DNA from: Lachnospiraceae bacterium
Lineage (GTDB): Bacteria; Bacillota_A; Clostridia; Lachnospirales; Lachnospiraceae
Length of the DNA: 64,000 nt
Assembly (NCBI GenBank): GCA_009911175.1
Contig: QXWX01000004.1
Span: 1-64,000 of the forward strand
Direction: 5' to 3'
Positions 30,751 through 40,428 of this stretch are shown in pieces. Each line of letters opens with the position of its first letter. The stretch's first letter is position 1. A model generated the notes under the pieces. It did not search any database and was not told where the DNA came from. It saw only the letters and a program-made list of their open reading frames with translations. Both the position numbers and the translations under genes were made by a program.

Positions 30751-32448
30751 CTACTCTTTGATAAACCGCATTGTGGTCACATCAAACATCCCGGCTTCCG
30801 TAAGCCGCAGCTCCGGAATCACGGTCAGCGCCATAAAGGAAAGCGTAATGAACGGATCCACTCCCTCGGATACGCCCATGCTCCGCGCCTTCTGTACCAT
30901 TTCTCCGGTTTTCTTCTGCACAGCCTCCGCACGGTCCACGCTCATCAGTCCGCCGATGGCAAGGGGAAGCTCATCCACTACCTTGCCGCCGGAAGCGATC
31001 ACATATCCGCCCTGGATCCGCTCCAGTTCCCGGACTGCGCACAGGATATCCCGGTCGTTATCGCCTGCCGCAATGATGTTGTGGGAATCATGGGAAATGG
31101 TCGTCGCAATAGCGCCGGACTGGATCCCGTATCCTTTCACCGGGCACACTCCTACCTTTCCGTTTTTGCCGTGCCGCTCTACCACGGCCAGCTTCGCGTA
31201 ATCCTTGTCCGGAATAAACACGCCATGCCGGCCCGGAACTTCTTCCACCCTGTGCAGAGTCAGCAGCTCATTCGGCACCAGCTCCAGCACATGGTTCTTT
31301 TCTTTTTTTGTCAAAAGCAGATCTTCCTCTGACATGCTCCGGATCCGGACTGTACGGAGAAGGGATCGGTCCTTGAGTTCATATCCGAAGGAATCCAGCC
31401 ATGCTTCCTCCACGATCCTCCCGTCCTTGAGCACCATGGAAGGCACTGCTTCCTTCAGATTGTCAATGATCAGAAGGTCTGCCCGGTAGCCCGGCCCTAC
31501 TGCGCCTGTGTCCTTGAGGCCATAAAACCTTGCCGCATTCCAGGACGCCATTTTGTATGCCCGCACCTCCGGCACGCCCAGGGCGATGGCCTTGCGGACG
31601 CAGTAATTGATATGTCCGTCCTTTTCGATATCCTCCAGATGCTTATCGTCCGTACAGAACATGCACTGATCCAGGGAAGCCCCGTTTTTGAGGAGGCCGC
31701 TTAAGATCCCTTCCAGGTTCTTCGCCCCGCTGCCTTCCCGGACCAGGATGTGGAATCCGGCCCGAAGCTTTTCCAGTGCTTCCTCGCCGGTGGAGCACTC
31801 ATGGTCGTCCTGGATCCCGGCCATCCGGTATGCCTGGATTTCTTTCTGTGAGATCCCCGGAGCATGCCCGTCCATCACCATATCCGAAAACACATCCAGC
31901 TTATCCAGGGTTTCCGGCTCCTCGTTCAGCACATCCACGAACCGCATCATCTCTCCCAAGCCCAGCACCCTCGGATGGGATTTGTATTGCGCCATGTCCT
32001 CTGCCAGAAATTTTCCGGCGCCGTTGGTGTCAATGTTGGTGGCAGGCACCGACGAGGGCACCATCACATAGACGTCCGCCGGAACATGCTCCGACGCGTC
32101 CAGGATATAGTCCATCCCCCGCTTTCCGCTGACGTTCACGATCTCATGCGGATCCGCCACGATCCCGGTGGTCCCTTTTCTGATGATATACTTCGTAAAC
32201 TCCAGGGGGGACACCATGGAGGATTCAATATGTACATGGGCGTCGATCAGCCCCGGGGCGATGTACTTGCCCGTGCAGTCAATCTCCTGTTCCCCTTCGT
32301 AGCTCCCCAGTCCCACAATGCGGCCGTCCACAATGGCCACATCACAGGGGACGATCTCCTCTGAAAACACATTCAATACGCTGCCGTTCTTCAGTACCAG
32401 GTCTGCGGGAATCTCGCCCTTCGCAACCCGGATCATACTTTTGCTCAT
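30751..32448 (-). CDS. ade: Adenine deaminase
   Basis: 565 aa from ATG 32448 (GGAGG 5 bases upstream). Metal-binding HVHIESSM, DPHEIVNVSG, MFCTDDKHLEDI and the C-terminal AdeC-specific domain (ATTISHDSHNIIAAGDND) are present. It converts adenine to hypoxanthine in purine salvage, compatible with the nucleoside-degrading operon beside it. Confidence 0.95.
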   Translation of the reverse strand: MSKSMIRVAKGEIPADLVLKNGSVLNVFSEEIVPCDVAIVDGRIVGLGSYEGEQEIDCTGKYIAPGLIDAHVHIESSMVSPLEFTKYIIRKGTTGIVADPHEIVNVSGKRGMDYILDASEHVPADVYVMVPSSVPATNIDTNGAGKFLAEDMAQYKSHPRVLGLGEMMRFVDVLNEEPETLDKLDVFSDMVMDGHAPGISQKEIQAYRMAGIQDDHECSTGEEALEKLRAGFHILVREGSGAKNLEGILSGLLKNGASLDQCMFCTDDKHLEDIEKDGHINYCVRKAIALGVPEVRAYKMASWNAARFYGLKDTGAVGPGYRADLLIIDNLKEAVPSMVLKDGRIVEEAWLDSFGYELKDRSLLRTVRIRSMSEEDLLLTKKEKNHVLELVPNELLTLHRVEEVPGRHGVFIPDKDYAKLAVVERHGKNGKVGVCPVKGYGIQSGAIATTISHDSHNIIAAGDNDRDILCAVRELERIQGGYVIASGGKVVDELPLAIGGLMSVDRAEAVQKKTGEMVQKARSMGVSEGVDPFITLSFMALTVIPELRLTEAGMFDVTTMRFIKE

Positions 32449-32627
32449 AGCTGCCTCCTTCTCCTTTTTTCTTTGCACACTCTCTATAAAATCTTTTTTC
32501 AGCTTCATACTATCATCTGGTGTTGTAATCAATCTTAGCATAAAGGAAACCGCTTTGCAAGCAGGGCAAAAATTCTTAATCTAAACATGTTTGTCATTTT
32601 CTTTTCTGAAATTTCTCCGCAGAAAAT

Positions 32628-32651
32628 GAACCGCCCATCTATGAGCGGTTC
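32628..32651. terminator. Terminator after tag
   Basis: Stem GAACCGC/GCGGTTC (32628-32634 with 32645-32651); read leftward it is followed by ATTTTCT. Confidence 0.5.
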
Positions 32652-32657
32652 AAAAAT

Positions 32658-33227
32658 CTAACATTTTCCTTCACAATGTTCCAAAAAGCACCCTTCCTCA
32701 TGGGAATAGATCACCCCGACTGCCTGCAGATACGCATAGATGATCGTTGTCCCGACAAAGGTCATCCCCCGCTTTTTCAAATCCTTTGACACCTGATCCG
32801 AAAGTTCTGAGGACGCAAGCCCTGTTTCATAGATGACCTTGCCGTCTGTCCAGTGCCAGATATATTCCGAAAAGCTCCCATATTCCTTCTGAATCTCCCG
32901 AAACACGTTTGCGTTGGATACTGCGGCCCGGATCTTCCGTTTATTGCGGATAATGCCCGGATTTTCCTGCAGCCTTTCGAAATCCTTTTCCGTATACGCG
33001 CACACCTTTTCCAGATCAAATCCGTCGAACGCCTCCCGGAAAACCTCCTGCTTATTCAGCACACATTCCCAGGAGAGCCCGGCCTGAAAGGATTCCAGTA
33101 TCAGCATTTCAAACAGCTTATGGTCGTCATATACGGGAACACCCCATTCCTCATCATGATAATGAATATACTTCTCATTGTTGGGATTAGCCCAGCGGCA
33201 TCTGCTTTTTCCATCGCTCCACTGCAT
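32658..33227 (-). CDS. tag: DNA-3-methyladenine glycosylase I
   Basis: 189 aa. Tag signature RCRWANPNNEKYIHYHDEEWG, catalytic-region LILESFQAGLSWECVLNKQ, and zinc-site His/Cys residues at the C-terminus (SHEEGCFLEHC). It removes 3-methyladenine in base-excision repair. A GGAGAAAGG site lies upstream. Confidence 0.95.
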   Translation of the reverse strand: MQWSDGKSRCRWANPNNEKYIHYHDEEWGVPVYDDHKLFEMLILESFQAGLSWECVLNKQEVFREAFDGFDLEKVCAYTEKDFERLQENPGIIRNKRKIRAAVSNANVFREIQKEYGSFSEYIWHWTDGKVIYETGLASSELSDQVSKDLKKRGMTFVGTTIIYAYLQAVGVIYSHEEGCFLEHCEGKC

Positions 33228-33333
33228 GATCGTATTCCTTTCTCCAAAATTTTTCTAACTGTACGGTTGCTGATTCGAAATATCGGTTTTATTGCAATAA
33301 AACTGAGATTTTGGATTAGCAGCCGAAACCTTT

Positions 33334-33954
33334 TCATTCAAATCTCACCTTAATATACGCCTTGATCTCCTCCACACACTTCTCAAATCCCAGCTTCCCG
33401 CTGTTCAGACACAGGTCATAGTTCCTTGCATCCGTCCACTCCCTGCCGGTATAGTGCTTATAAAAATCAGAGCGGTACTTATCCGTCGAGGCAATGAATT
33501 TCTCCATCTCCGCCGTTGTCATGCTGTTGCGTTCCATGGCCCGGGCCAGGTTGAATTCCGGCGAAGCATGGACAAATACGCTGACCACATTGGGATAGTC
33601 CTTGAGCACAAAATCCGCCGCGCGCCCGATGATCACGCAGGTCTCGCTTTTTGCCAGCCGCTTGATAACCTCCGCCTGCCAGTTGAACAGATTTTTCGCA
33701 GATACGAAATCCTTATGTCCCGGCGGGATCACCTTCCCGTCATAGAGATCTGTCGTCATACGCAGCAACAGGTTATTCCTAAGCTTTTCGTCAAACTGCA
33801 TGAAAAGCTGCTCATTGATGCCGCTCTCCTCCGAAGCCATTTTCAGAAGGTTCATCCCATAGCAGGGGATCCCCAGCTCCTTCGCGTACATTTCCCCCAC
33901 GGTCTTTCCGCCGCTTCCATACTGCCTTGCGATCGTTACTACAATATTTTCCAT
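33334..33954 (-). CDS. Cytidylate kinase-like family protein
   Basis: 206 aa from ATG 33954 (GGAGG 9 bases upstream). It opens with IVVTIARQYGSGGKTVGEMY, a P-loop variant typical of the Cytidylate_kin-like (AAA_26) family, with CVIIGRAADFVLKDYPN and TDKYRSDFYKHYTGREWTDA. Substrate unknown; not the housekeeping Cmk. An imperfect palindrome (about 33269-33320) lies just beyond its stop. Confidence 0.85.
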   Translation of the reverse strand: MENIVVTIARQYGSGGKTVGEMYAKELGIPCYGMNLLKMASEESGINEQLFMQFDEKLRNNLLLRMTTDLYDGKVIPPGHKDFVSAKNLFNWQAEVIKRLAKSETCVIIGRAADFVLKDYPNVVSVFVHASPEFNLARAMERNSMTTAEMEKFIASTDKYRSDFYKHYTGREWTDARNYDLCLNSGKLGFEKCVEEIKAYIKVRFE

Positions 33955-34070
33955 ATCCGCATTCCTCCTCTCTCCTGCTGAAAAACGCTGCCATGCACAG
34001 AAGTCCCGCCACGGACGATTTCCAGCTGCAGACAGCGTTTCTGTCATTCTTTCAATTCCCTTTCGCCGTT

Positions 34071-34781
34071 CTATTCTCCCAGATACGCCTTCTTGATGGA
34101 ATCATCGTTCATCAGTTCTTTCGCGTCTCCGTCCAGCACGATCTTCCCGGTCTCCAGCACATACGCCCGGTCTGCGATGGATAATGCCTTCTTTGCGTTC
34201 TGCTCTACCAGAAGCACGGTGGTCCCGCCTGCGCTGACCTCCTGGATGATATCAAAGATCTCATTCACCAGGATCGGGGACAATCCCATAGACGGCTCGT
34301 CCATCACGATGATCTTCGGATGGGACATCAGCGCCCGGCCCATAGCCAGCATCTGCTGCTCCCCGCCGCTTAAGGTCCCTGCAAGCTGGTTTTTCCGCTC
34401 CTCCAGACGTGGAAACCGTTTGTAGACCATTTCTAGAGTCTGGGCGATCTCCGCCTTGTCCTTTCTCGTATAGGCCCCCATTTTCAGATTCTGGTAGACG
34501 GACAGCTCCGCAAATACGCGCCGCCCCTCCGGTACATGAGCCATCCCCAGGGATACGATCTTGTGGGCCGGAACCTTCGTGATATCCTTTCCCTCGAAGA
34601 TCACGGAGCCCTTTTTCGGGGACAGAAGACCTGTGATGGTATGCAGGATCGTCGTCTTTCCCGCGCCGTTGGCGCCGATCAGGGCGATGACCTCGCCTTC
34701 GTTGACCTCAAAGGAAATGCCCTTGATAGCCTGGATCACGCCGTAAAATACTTCGATATCTTTGATTTCAAGCATTGCCAT
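34071..34781 (-). CDS. livF: Branched-chain amino acid ABC transporter ATPase LivF
   Basis: 236 aa. Walker A GANGAGKTT, signature LSGGEQQMLAMGRALM, Walker B IIVMDEPSMGLSP. Short LivF-type ATPase. Last gene of livK-H-M-G-F. Confidence 0.95.
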   Translation of the reverse strand: MAMLEIKDIEVFYGVIQAIKGISFEVNEGEVIALIGANGAGKTTILHTITGLLSPKKGSVIFEGKDITKVPAHKIVSLGMAHVPEGRRVFAELSVYQNLKMGAYTRKDKAEIAQTLEMVYKRFPRLEERKNQLAGTLSGGEQQMLAMGRALMSHPKIIVMDEPSMGLSPILVNEIFDIIQEVSAGGTTVLLVEQNAKKALSIADRAYVLETGKIVLDGDAKELMNDDSIKKAYLGE

Positions 34782-34792
34782 GATCTCACCCC

Positions 34793-35551
34793 CTATTCTC
34801 CCAGATATGCCTTGATGACTTCCGGATTGTTCAGCACATCGCTTGTCTTGCCCTCGGCCAGTACCTGTCCGAAGTTCAGTACGGTCAGCTCCTCGCAGAT
34901 CCCGGACACCAGTTTCATATCGTGCTCGATCAAAAGCACCGTCATGTCAAAGGTATCCCGCACGAAACGGATCGTCTCCATCAGTTCCTTTGTTTCATTG
35001 GGATTCATGCCCGCCGCAGGCTCATCCAGGAGCAGAAGCTTGGGCTCCGTCGCCAGCGCCCGGGTGATCTCCAGCTTCCTCTGCTTTCCGTATGGAAGGT
35101 TAGAAGCCAGAGTCTGAGACTCCCTGTCCAGGTCAAAGACCTTCAAAAGCTCCATGGCCTTTTCGTCCATTTCCTTCTCCACCTTATAGTATCTGGGAAG
35201 GCGCAGGACGCCCTCCAGTGTAGAATACGGATGATGATTATGCAGGCCTGCCTTCACATTATCCAATACAGTCAGCTCCTTAAACAGACGGATATTCTGA
35301 AAGGTCCTCGCAATGCCTGCCCGGTTGATCTCGATGGTTTTCTTTCCGACGATGTTTTCCCCGTCCAGCGTAATGATCCCTTCATTCGGCCGGTATACCC
35401 CAGTCAGCAGATTGAAGACCGTAGTCTTGCCCGCGCCATTGGGACCGATCAGGCCGTATAGACAGCCCTTTTCGATATGCAGGTGAAATTCATTCACCGC
35501 GCGCAGCCCGCCAAAGGAGATTCCCAGATTTTTCACTTCCAGTAATGCCAT
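34793..35551 (-). CDS. livG: Branched-chain amino acid ABC transporter ATPase LivG
   Basis: 252 aa from ATG 35551 (GGAGGTTTGAAAATT upstream), which overlaps nothing and excludes the basic extension up to 35620. Walker A GPNGAGKTT, RTFQNIRLF, Walker B LLLLDEPAAGMNPNE, LivG-specific C-terminus. Confidence 0.95.
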   Translation of the reverse strand: MALLEVKNLGISFGGLRAVNEFHLHIEKGCLYGLIGPNGAGKTTVFNLLTGVYRPNEGIITLDGENIVGKKTIEINRAGIARTFQNIRLFKELTVLDNVKAGLHNHHPYSTLEGVLRLPRYYKVEKEMDEKAMELLKVFDLDRESQTLASNLPYGKQRKLEITRALATEPKLLLLDEPAAGMNPNETKELMETIRFVRDTFDMTVLLIEHDMKLVSGICEELTVLNFGQVLAEGKTSDVLNNPEVIKAYLGE

Positions 35552-35556
35552 AATTT

Positions 35557-36633
35557 TCAAACCTCCTCTGCCTTTGCTTTTTTCCTTGCACGGAACTTCT
35601 CCGCATACTTCTCTCTCCACTCAATCGCCTTGGGGCTCCAGTTAAAGAGCATCATCGCGATCAGCACCACCGCGTAGATCAGCATCCGGTAATCACTTAA
35701 GCTCCGCAGCAGTTCCGGAAGCAGCGTCAGAACGATAGCCGCAATGATGGAGCCCCGGATATTTCCGATACCGCCCAGTACGACGAACACCAGGATCATG
35801 ATGGACATGTTGTATCCGAAGTTCTTAGGCTGAGCCGTCAGAGTCGCCAGATTGTGGGCATAGATCACGCCCGCCACGCCTGCCAGCGCCGCAGAGATGG
35901 AAAATGCCATCAGCTTGTATTTGGTCACATTGATCCCGATGGACTCCGCCGCGATCCGGTTGTCACGGATTGCCATGATGGCGCGGCCGCTCCGGGAATG
36001 GATCAGGTTCAGTACGATAAACAAGGTCAGCAGGATCAGAAGCACTCCCACTGTAAAGGAGGAATCCTTGGGCGTTCCCGTGATTCCCTGGGGGCCGTTG
36101 ATGATGACCACCCCGTCCGGCTCCATATTCAGCGCCATCACGTCCTTCGTAGAAAAATGAAATCCGTTGGCGTCTTTTCCGATAAACAGGATGTTCATGA
36201 TATTTTTAATAATCTCGCCGAAGGCCAGTGTCACGATCGCCAGATAATCCCCTTTCAGGCGCAGTACCGGGATTCCGATCAGAATGCCACAAACCCCTGC
36301 CGCCGCCGCCCCGATCAGCAGGGCGATAAAATACCGCAGGCCCGCAACCGGGATCGCCGCTGACGTACATTTTGAGAAAAAGGCGCTGAAAAAGGCGCCC
36401 ACGCACATGAATCCGGCGTGGCCCAGACTCAGCTCTCCTAAGATCCCTACGGTCAGGTTCAGGGAAACCGCCAGGATCACATAAGCGCACAGCGGCACTA
36501 AAAGCCCCTGCATGAGGCTGGAAAGGCTGCCTGACATGATCAGTGCCTGTACAATGAGATAGAGGACGATCACCATCACATATGTGATCAGATTATTTCT
36601 AGTCATTTTATTCATCTTTTTCATCCCATTCAC
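35557..36633 (-). CDS. livM: Branched-chain amino acid ABC permease LivM
   Basis: 358 aa from GTG 36633 (AGGAG 9 bases upstream, directly after the livH stop); ATG 36624 is possible. About 8-9 TM helices and family motifs GYNMSIMILVFVVLGGIGNI and SIGINVTKYKLMAFSISAAL. Confidence 0.93.
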   Translation of the reverse strand: MNGMKKMNKMTRNNLITYVMVIVLYLIVQALIMSGSLSSLMQGLLVPLCAYVILAVSLNLTVGILGELSLGHAGFMCVGAFFSAFFSKCTSAAIPVAGLRYFIALLIGAAAAGVCGILIGIPVLRLKGDYLAIVTLAFGEIIKNIMNILFIGKDANGFHFSTKDVMALNMEPDGVVIINGPQGITGTPKDSSFTVGVLLILLTLFIVLNLIHSRSGRAIMAIRDNRIAAESIGINVTKYKLMAFSISAALAGVAGVIYAHNLATLTAQPKNFGYNMSIMILVFVVLGGIGNIRGSIIAAIVLTLLPELLRSLSDYRMLIYAVVLIAMMLFNWSPKAIEWREKYAEKFRARKKAKAEEV

Positions 36634-37518
36634 CTACACTTTCTCCTGAATATTCTTGCCGAGGATTCCGGCAGGCTTCACAAGGAGCACCACGATCAGC
36701 ACGCCGAATACGATGGCGTCTGCCATCTGGGAAGAAATGTATGCCTTTCCGAAGATCTCAATGATGCCAAGCAGGATCCCACCGATCATAGCCCCCGGAA
36801 TCGAGCCGATCCCGCCGAATACCGCCGCCACAAATGCCTTAATTCCAGGCATGGCGCCTGTATACGGGGTCAGGGTCGGATAAGTCGAGCAGAGCAGCAC
36901 GCCTGCAATGGCCGCCAGAGCAGAACCAATGGCAAAGGTCAGCGCAATGGTCCCGTTGACATTGATCCCCATAAGCTGCGCCGCTCCCTTATCCTCGGAC
37001 ACTGCCCGCATGGCCTGTCCTGCCTTGGATCGGTTGATAAATAAGGTCAGTCCCGCCATAATCACGATGCAAGCCCCGATGGTCATGATGGTCTCTCCGG
37101 AAATGGTCAGATTGCCTTCCGCAAGCACCACCGGGGGAATCGGAACAACAGAGGTAAAGGATTTTGTGTTGGCGCCGAAGATCAGAAGCGCCAGGTTCTG
37201 CAGCAGATAGCTGACACCGATCGCGGTGATCAGAACTGCCAGCGGGGATGCCGCGTTGCGCAGAGGCTTATAAGCCACCCGCTCAATCAGCATTCCCAGC
37301 ACGGTACAGAAAATAACCGCTGCCAGCACCGCCGCCGCGGGAGGAAGCCCCGCGCCGGTCATGGCAGTCAATACTACATAAGCACCGATCATGATAACAT
37401 CACCGTGCGCAAAATTCAGCATCTTCGCGATGCCATATACCATCGTATAGCCCAGCGCAATGATCGCATATACGCTTCCCAGGCTGATACCATTGATCAA
37501 ATAAGATATAAAGCTCAT
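36634..37518 (-). CDS. livH: Branched-chain amino acid ABC permease LivH
   Basis: 294 aa from ATG 37518 (AGGTGG 8 bases upstream; GTG 37530 is less likely). LivH start ISYLINGISLGSVYAIIALG and GIAKMLNFAHGDVIMIGAY; FGGIGSIPGAMIGGILLG near the end. Confidence 0.93.
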   Translation of the reverse strand: MSFISYLINGISLGSVYAIIALGYTMVYGIAKMLNFAHGDVIMIGAYVVLTAMTGAGLPPAAAVLAAVIFCTVLGMLIERVAYKPLRNAASPLAVLITAIGVSYLLQNLALLIFGANTKSFTSVVPIPPVVLAEGNLTISGETIMTIGACIVIMAGLTLFINRSKAGQAMRAVSEDKGAAQLMGINVNGTIALTFAIGSALAAIAGVLLCSTYPTLTPYTGAMPGIKAFVAAVFGGIGSIPGAMIGGILLGIIEIFGKAYISSQMADAIVFGVLIVVLLVKPAGILGKNIQEKV

Positions 37519-37569
37519 ATACCCGTCCACCTGTCTCTCATTTTTTTAGGAGAAATGATACAAATAGAA

Positions 37570-37600
37570 GGCTATCCCGAAAGATAACCCTCTATCTGAT
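37570..37600 (-). terminator. Weak attenuator between livK and livH
   Basis: Read leftward, GGTTATC/GATAGCC (37583-37589 with 37570-37576, one G-T pair) and then TTCTATTT. It may let the binding protein be made in excess. Confidence 0.45.
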
Positions 37601-37664
37601 ATTACATACGTTTCCATGGTCTTTTACAGACCTCTTTTTATACCGATCGTCAGATCATCATTGC

Positions 37665-38891
37665 TTACTCAACTACCGCATAATCTCCGTCTGCGATCTT
37701 CACTACCATAGGCTCTTTGCTCGGCTCGCCGTTTGCTTCCCAGGCCAGTGCCTTTGCAGTCACTCCGTCGATAGTGATCTCTGTCATGGCTGTTTTCATA
37801 GCGTCACAGATATCGGCCGCGCTCATGTCCGCGGTCACGCCTGCTTTTTCCATAGCCGCCTTGATGGCATAGATTCCGTCATACGCGTCTGCCGCAAACT
37901 GGTTCGGTGTTCCGCCGTAAGCTTCTTCGAAATCTGAGACAAAGTTCTTGATCGCTTCCTCCTCAGAGGTCGGTGTAAACGGGCTCAGGAACATCAGATC
38001 CTGCGCCATAGCCGCATCAAATCCGTCCACGTCCAGGATACCGTCCATACCGTCGCATCCGAAGAAGATCGGCTCATAATTGATGCCTGCTGCCTGCTGC
38101 AGTACAAGGGCTGCCTCAGAATAGTAGAACGGCAGGAATACCAGCTCTGCGCCTGCGTCCTTCGCCTTCTGGAGCTGTACGGAGAAATCGGTCTTGCTCT
38201 CTGCCGTAAACGCCTCAGTCGCTACCAGTTCCAGACCCTGGTTCTTTGCCTCTGTCGCAAATGCCTGATAGATCCCTGTGGAGTATACATTCGAACTATC
38301 ATAGATAACCGCAACCTTCGTCGCCAGCTTATTCTCTCCAATGTATTTTGCAGACTCCAGTCCCTGCATCGGGTCGGAGAAGCATACACGGAACGCATTG
38401 TCATACTGCACGCACTCTACTGCGGTTCCTGACGGTGTCAGAAGGAACATGTTGTCCCCCTGTGCCACATCGCCGACTGCCACACAGGGAGCAGAAGTCA
38501 CGGTTCCCAGCAATGCCTGCATGCCCCAGTCCTTCAGGGTGTTATAAGCATTGACTGCCTTCTCCGCGTCATTCTCATCATCCTGGAAATTAAACTCGAT
38601 CTGGATGCCGCCTATGCCGCCGTCCGCATTGATCTCCTTAACTGCCAGCTCCGCGCCGTTCTTTACAGCCATGCCGTAGATCGCTGCCTCGCCGGTGGTA
38701 GGTCCGATCCCGCCGATCTTCAATACCGCGTCGCCGCTCCCGGCATCACTGCTGCTCTCGCTGCCGCTATTGCTTTCGCTGCTGTTGCTGTTGCTGTCAC
38801 TGCCGCTGTTCCCGCCGCCGCATCCGGCAAGCATTCCAACCGTCATGGCTGTGACCATTGCGGCCGACAAAAATTTCTTCCAATTTCTCAT
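37665..38891 (-). CDS. livK: Branched-chain amino acid ABC substrate-binding lipoprotein
   Basis: 408 aa from ATG 38891 (GGGAGGAAAG upstream). Lipoprotein signal (AAMVTAMTVGMLAGCGGG), Ser/Asn/Gly-rich linker, then a type-I periplasmic binding fold (KIGGIGPTTGEAAIYGMAVK, PCVAVGDVAQGDNMFLLTPS, PIFFGCDGMDG). It binds Leu/Ile/Val or related amino acids. First gene of the liv operon. Confidence 0.93.
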   Translation of the reverse strand: MRNWKKFLSAAMVTAMTVGMLAGCGGGNSGSDSNSNSSESNSGSESSSDAGSGDAVLKIGGIGPTTGEAAIYGMAVKNGAELAVKEINADGGIGGIQIEFNFQDDENDAEKAVNAYNTLKDWGMQALLGTVTSAPCVAVGDVAQGDNMFLLTPSGTAVECVQYDNAFRVCFSDPMQGLESAKYIGENKLATKVAVIYDSSNVYSTGIYQAFATEAKNQGLELVATEAFTAESKTDFSVQLQKAKDAGAELVFLPFYYSEAALVLQQAAGINYEPIFFGCDGMDGILDVDGFDAAMAQDLMFLSPFTPTSEEEAIKNFVSDFEEAYGGTPNQFAADAYDGIYAIKAAMEKAGVTADMSAADICDAMKTAMTEITIDGVTAKALAWEANGEPSKEPMVVKIADGDYAVVE

Positions 38892-39002
38892 CTTATCTTT
38901 CCTCCCAAATAACAGAGTACGCTCTGTTCTTCTTTTCTCAAAAATCATATCGTGGATTGGGAGTTTTGTCAAGTATTTTATAAAGAATTCAATGCCTGCT
39001 GT

Positions 39003-39041
39003 GTTACTATTCACAGTTTTTATCTGACTGTGAATAGTAAC
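39003..39041. repeat. Perfect 15-bp palindrome, dispersed motif
   Basis: Arms GTTACTATTCACAGT (39003-39017) and its complement (39027-39041), 9-base loop, no T-run. Single related copies occur at 20979-20993 and 46171-46187. Confidence 0.7.
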
Positions 39042-39063
39042 TGCCTGCTTTAAATCTTCTATA

Positions 39064-39357
39064 CTACACGATTAAGTTCGACATCGCTCCATAACATGTC
39101 ATGTATACACCAGTTCTTGCTCTGGTCAATGCCACATGCAGCAGACATTTCTCTCCCATCTCAAATTCCTCAAGAGATATATCATCTGAGAAGTCGCCGC
39201 GGGCTCCGTTTGGAAGCGCCCTCTTATTGACTCCGACGGCAAAAATGTAATGGAACTCCAGGCCTTTTATCCTGTGCATAGTAGCGATACGCACACCGTT
39301 AAAGGAGCGGTCATCCACCTTGTTCGCTTTAATCTCAAATATATCAATCTGGTTGTT
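39064..39357 (-). pseudogene. UvrD/Rep-type helicase C-terminal remnant
   Basis: The frame reads NNQIDIFEIKANKVDD, then ATMHRIKGLEFHYIFAVGVN and CLLHVALTRARTGVYM, the motif V/VI region of UvrD-like helicases. All N-terminal motifs are missing and the frame upstream runs into the DUF1284 gene. A decayed 3' end. Confidence 0.75.
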
Positions 39358-39760
39358 GCGGTGTCCTTCTTTTCTTCTTTCCCAATATCTTCTCCCGACA
39401 GGCACTGACCGGATACCAGCTGCACCCGTCACAGATATCTGCGAGCATCTCCGGTGTCATCTCTTCCCGGATCCTTTCCACCAACTCCTGATAAATATAA
39501 TCCTTTTCTTCCAACTGAAAATATTTCATCACCTTCCAGTCATACCGCTTCACCTTTTCGTTGGTACTGCACAGATCCGTCCCCAGCATATTGGGACAAT
39601 CAGCGCACAAAACATCGGTGGAACAGGTCAGATGGACCATCACCGGCTCACTGCCCCGAAGTTTCTCCGTGACCCGGTTCATATTTTCTACAAATTTGTC
39701 GCTGTACCCTTTTCCGGAATATCCCTGGGTGCAGAGAAGATGATGCGGCCTCAAGTCCAT
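39344..39760 (-). CDS. DUF1284 domain protein
   Basis: 138 aa from ATG 39760, overlapping the bioY stop by 10 bp. It begins MDLRPHHLLCTQGYSGKGYS, with Cys clusters LTCSTDVLCADCPN and DICDGCSWYP, suggesting an Fe-S or zinc site. Role unknown. The last residues (KKKRRTPQQPD) lie at the junction with the helicase remnant and may be altered. Confidence 0.8.
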   Translation of the reverse strand: MDLRPHHLLCTQGYSGKGYSDKFVENMNRVTEKLRGSEPVMVHLTCSTDVLCADCPNMLGTDLCSTNEKVKRYDWKVMKYFQLEEKDYIYQELVERIREEMTPEMLADICDGCSWYPVSACREKILGKKKRRTPQQPD

Positions 39761-40299
39761 TGCAGCGCCTCCCCCAATCGAACATGCAGCTTCAGCCCCA
39801 GTATGGAGGCAGCGGCCGCTTTGATCACTGCCGTCGGAAGGAAGGGCAGCACACAGGCCGTAAAGCCCGTCCAAACGGATGCTTTCATCAGGATGCAGAA
39901 CATCAGCACACCGACTGTATAATTGACAGCTGTCCCCAGGATCAGGAATAAAACAAACATGCCTTTCTGCTTTCTCAGCTTTGTACCCACGCCGATCAGG
40001 TATGCCATGATCGGAAAAGATAGAAGAAATCCCCCGGTAGGCCCGATGAGATGCTGGAAACCGCCGCTGAATCCGGCCAGCACCGGAGCGCCGATCGCCC
40101 CCAGCAGTACATAAATGATCATGGAAATTGCCCCCCGCTTCGCGCCGAGGACCACCCCGGCCAGAGTCACTGCAAATGTCTGCATGGTCATCGGCACGCC
40201 CATCGGCATGGGAATGGAAATCTGCGCCATGACCGCTGTGATGGCCGTCATAATGGCAATGCTGCATATGTCCTGAGTGGAAATCTTTGAATTTTGCAT
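39751..40299 (-). CDS. bioY: Biotin transporter BioY (ECF S component)
   Basis: 182 aa from ATG 40299 (GGGAGG 8 bases upstream). Six hydrophobic helices and BioY hallmarks: MPMGVPMTMQTFAVTLAG, GGFQHLIGPTGGFLLSFP. It binds biotin and works with the shared ECF module. It has a BirA-like operator in its promoter. Confidence 0.93.
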   Translation of the reverse strand: MQNSKISTQDICSIAIMTAITAVMAQISIPMPMGVPMTMQTFAVTLAGVVLGAKRGAISMIIYVLLGAIGAPVLAGFSGGFQHLIGPTGGFLLSFPIMAYLIGVGTKLRKQKGMFVLFLILGTAVNYTVGVLMFCILMKASVWTGFTACVLPFLPTAVIKAAAASILGLKLHVRLGEALQWT

Positions 40300-40335
40300 G
40301 GTGTATGCCTCCCTCATATTCTAATCTCATTAGTT

Positions 40336-40366
40336 ACAGAAAACCTGTCGGCAGCAGGTTTTCTGT
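40336..40366. repeat. Perfect 12-bp hairpin in bioY leader
   Basis: ACAGAAAACCTG (40336-40347) with its complement (40355-40366). No T-run; it could stabilise or regulate the bioY leader. Confidence 0.55.
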
Positions 40367-40428
40367 ACTGGCTTGCGAAATAGATCCCGATAGCTGCGCA
40401 GTACGCTATTGGAATTCATTCTTTTTTT

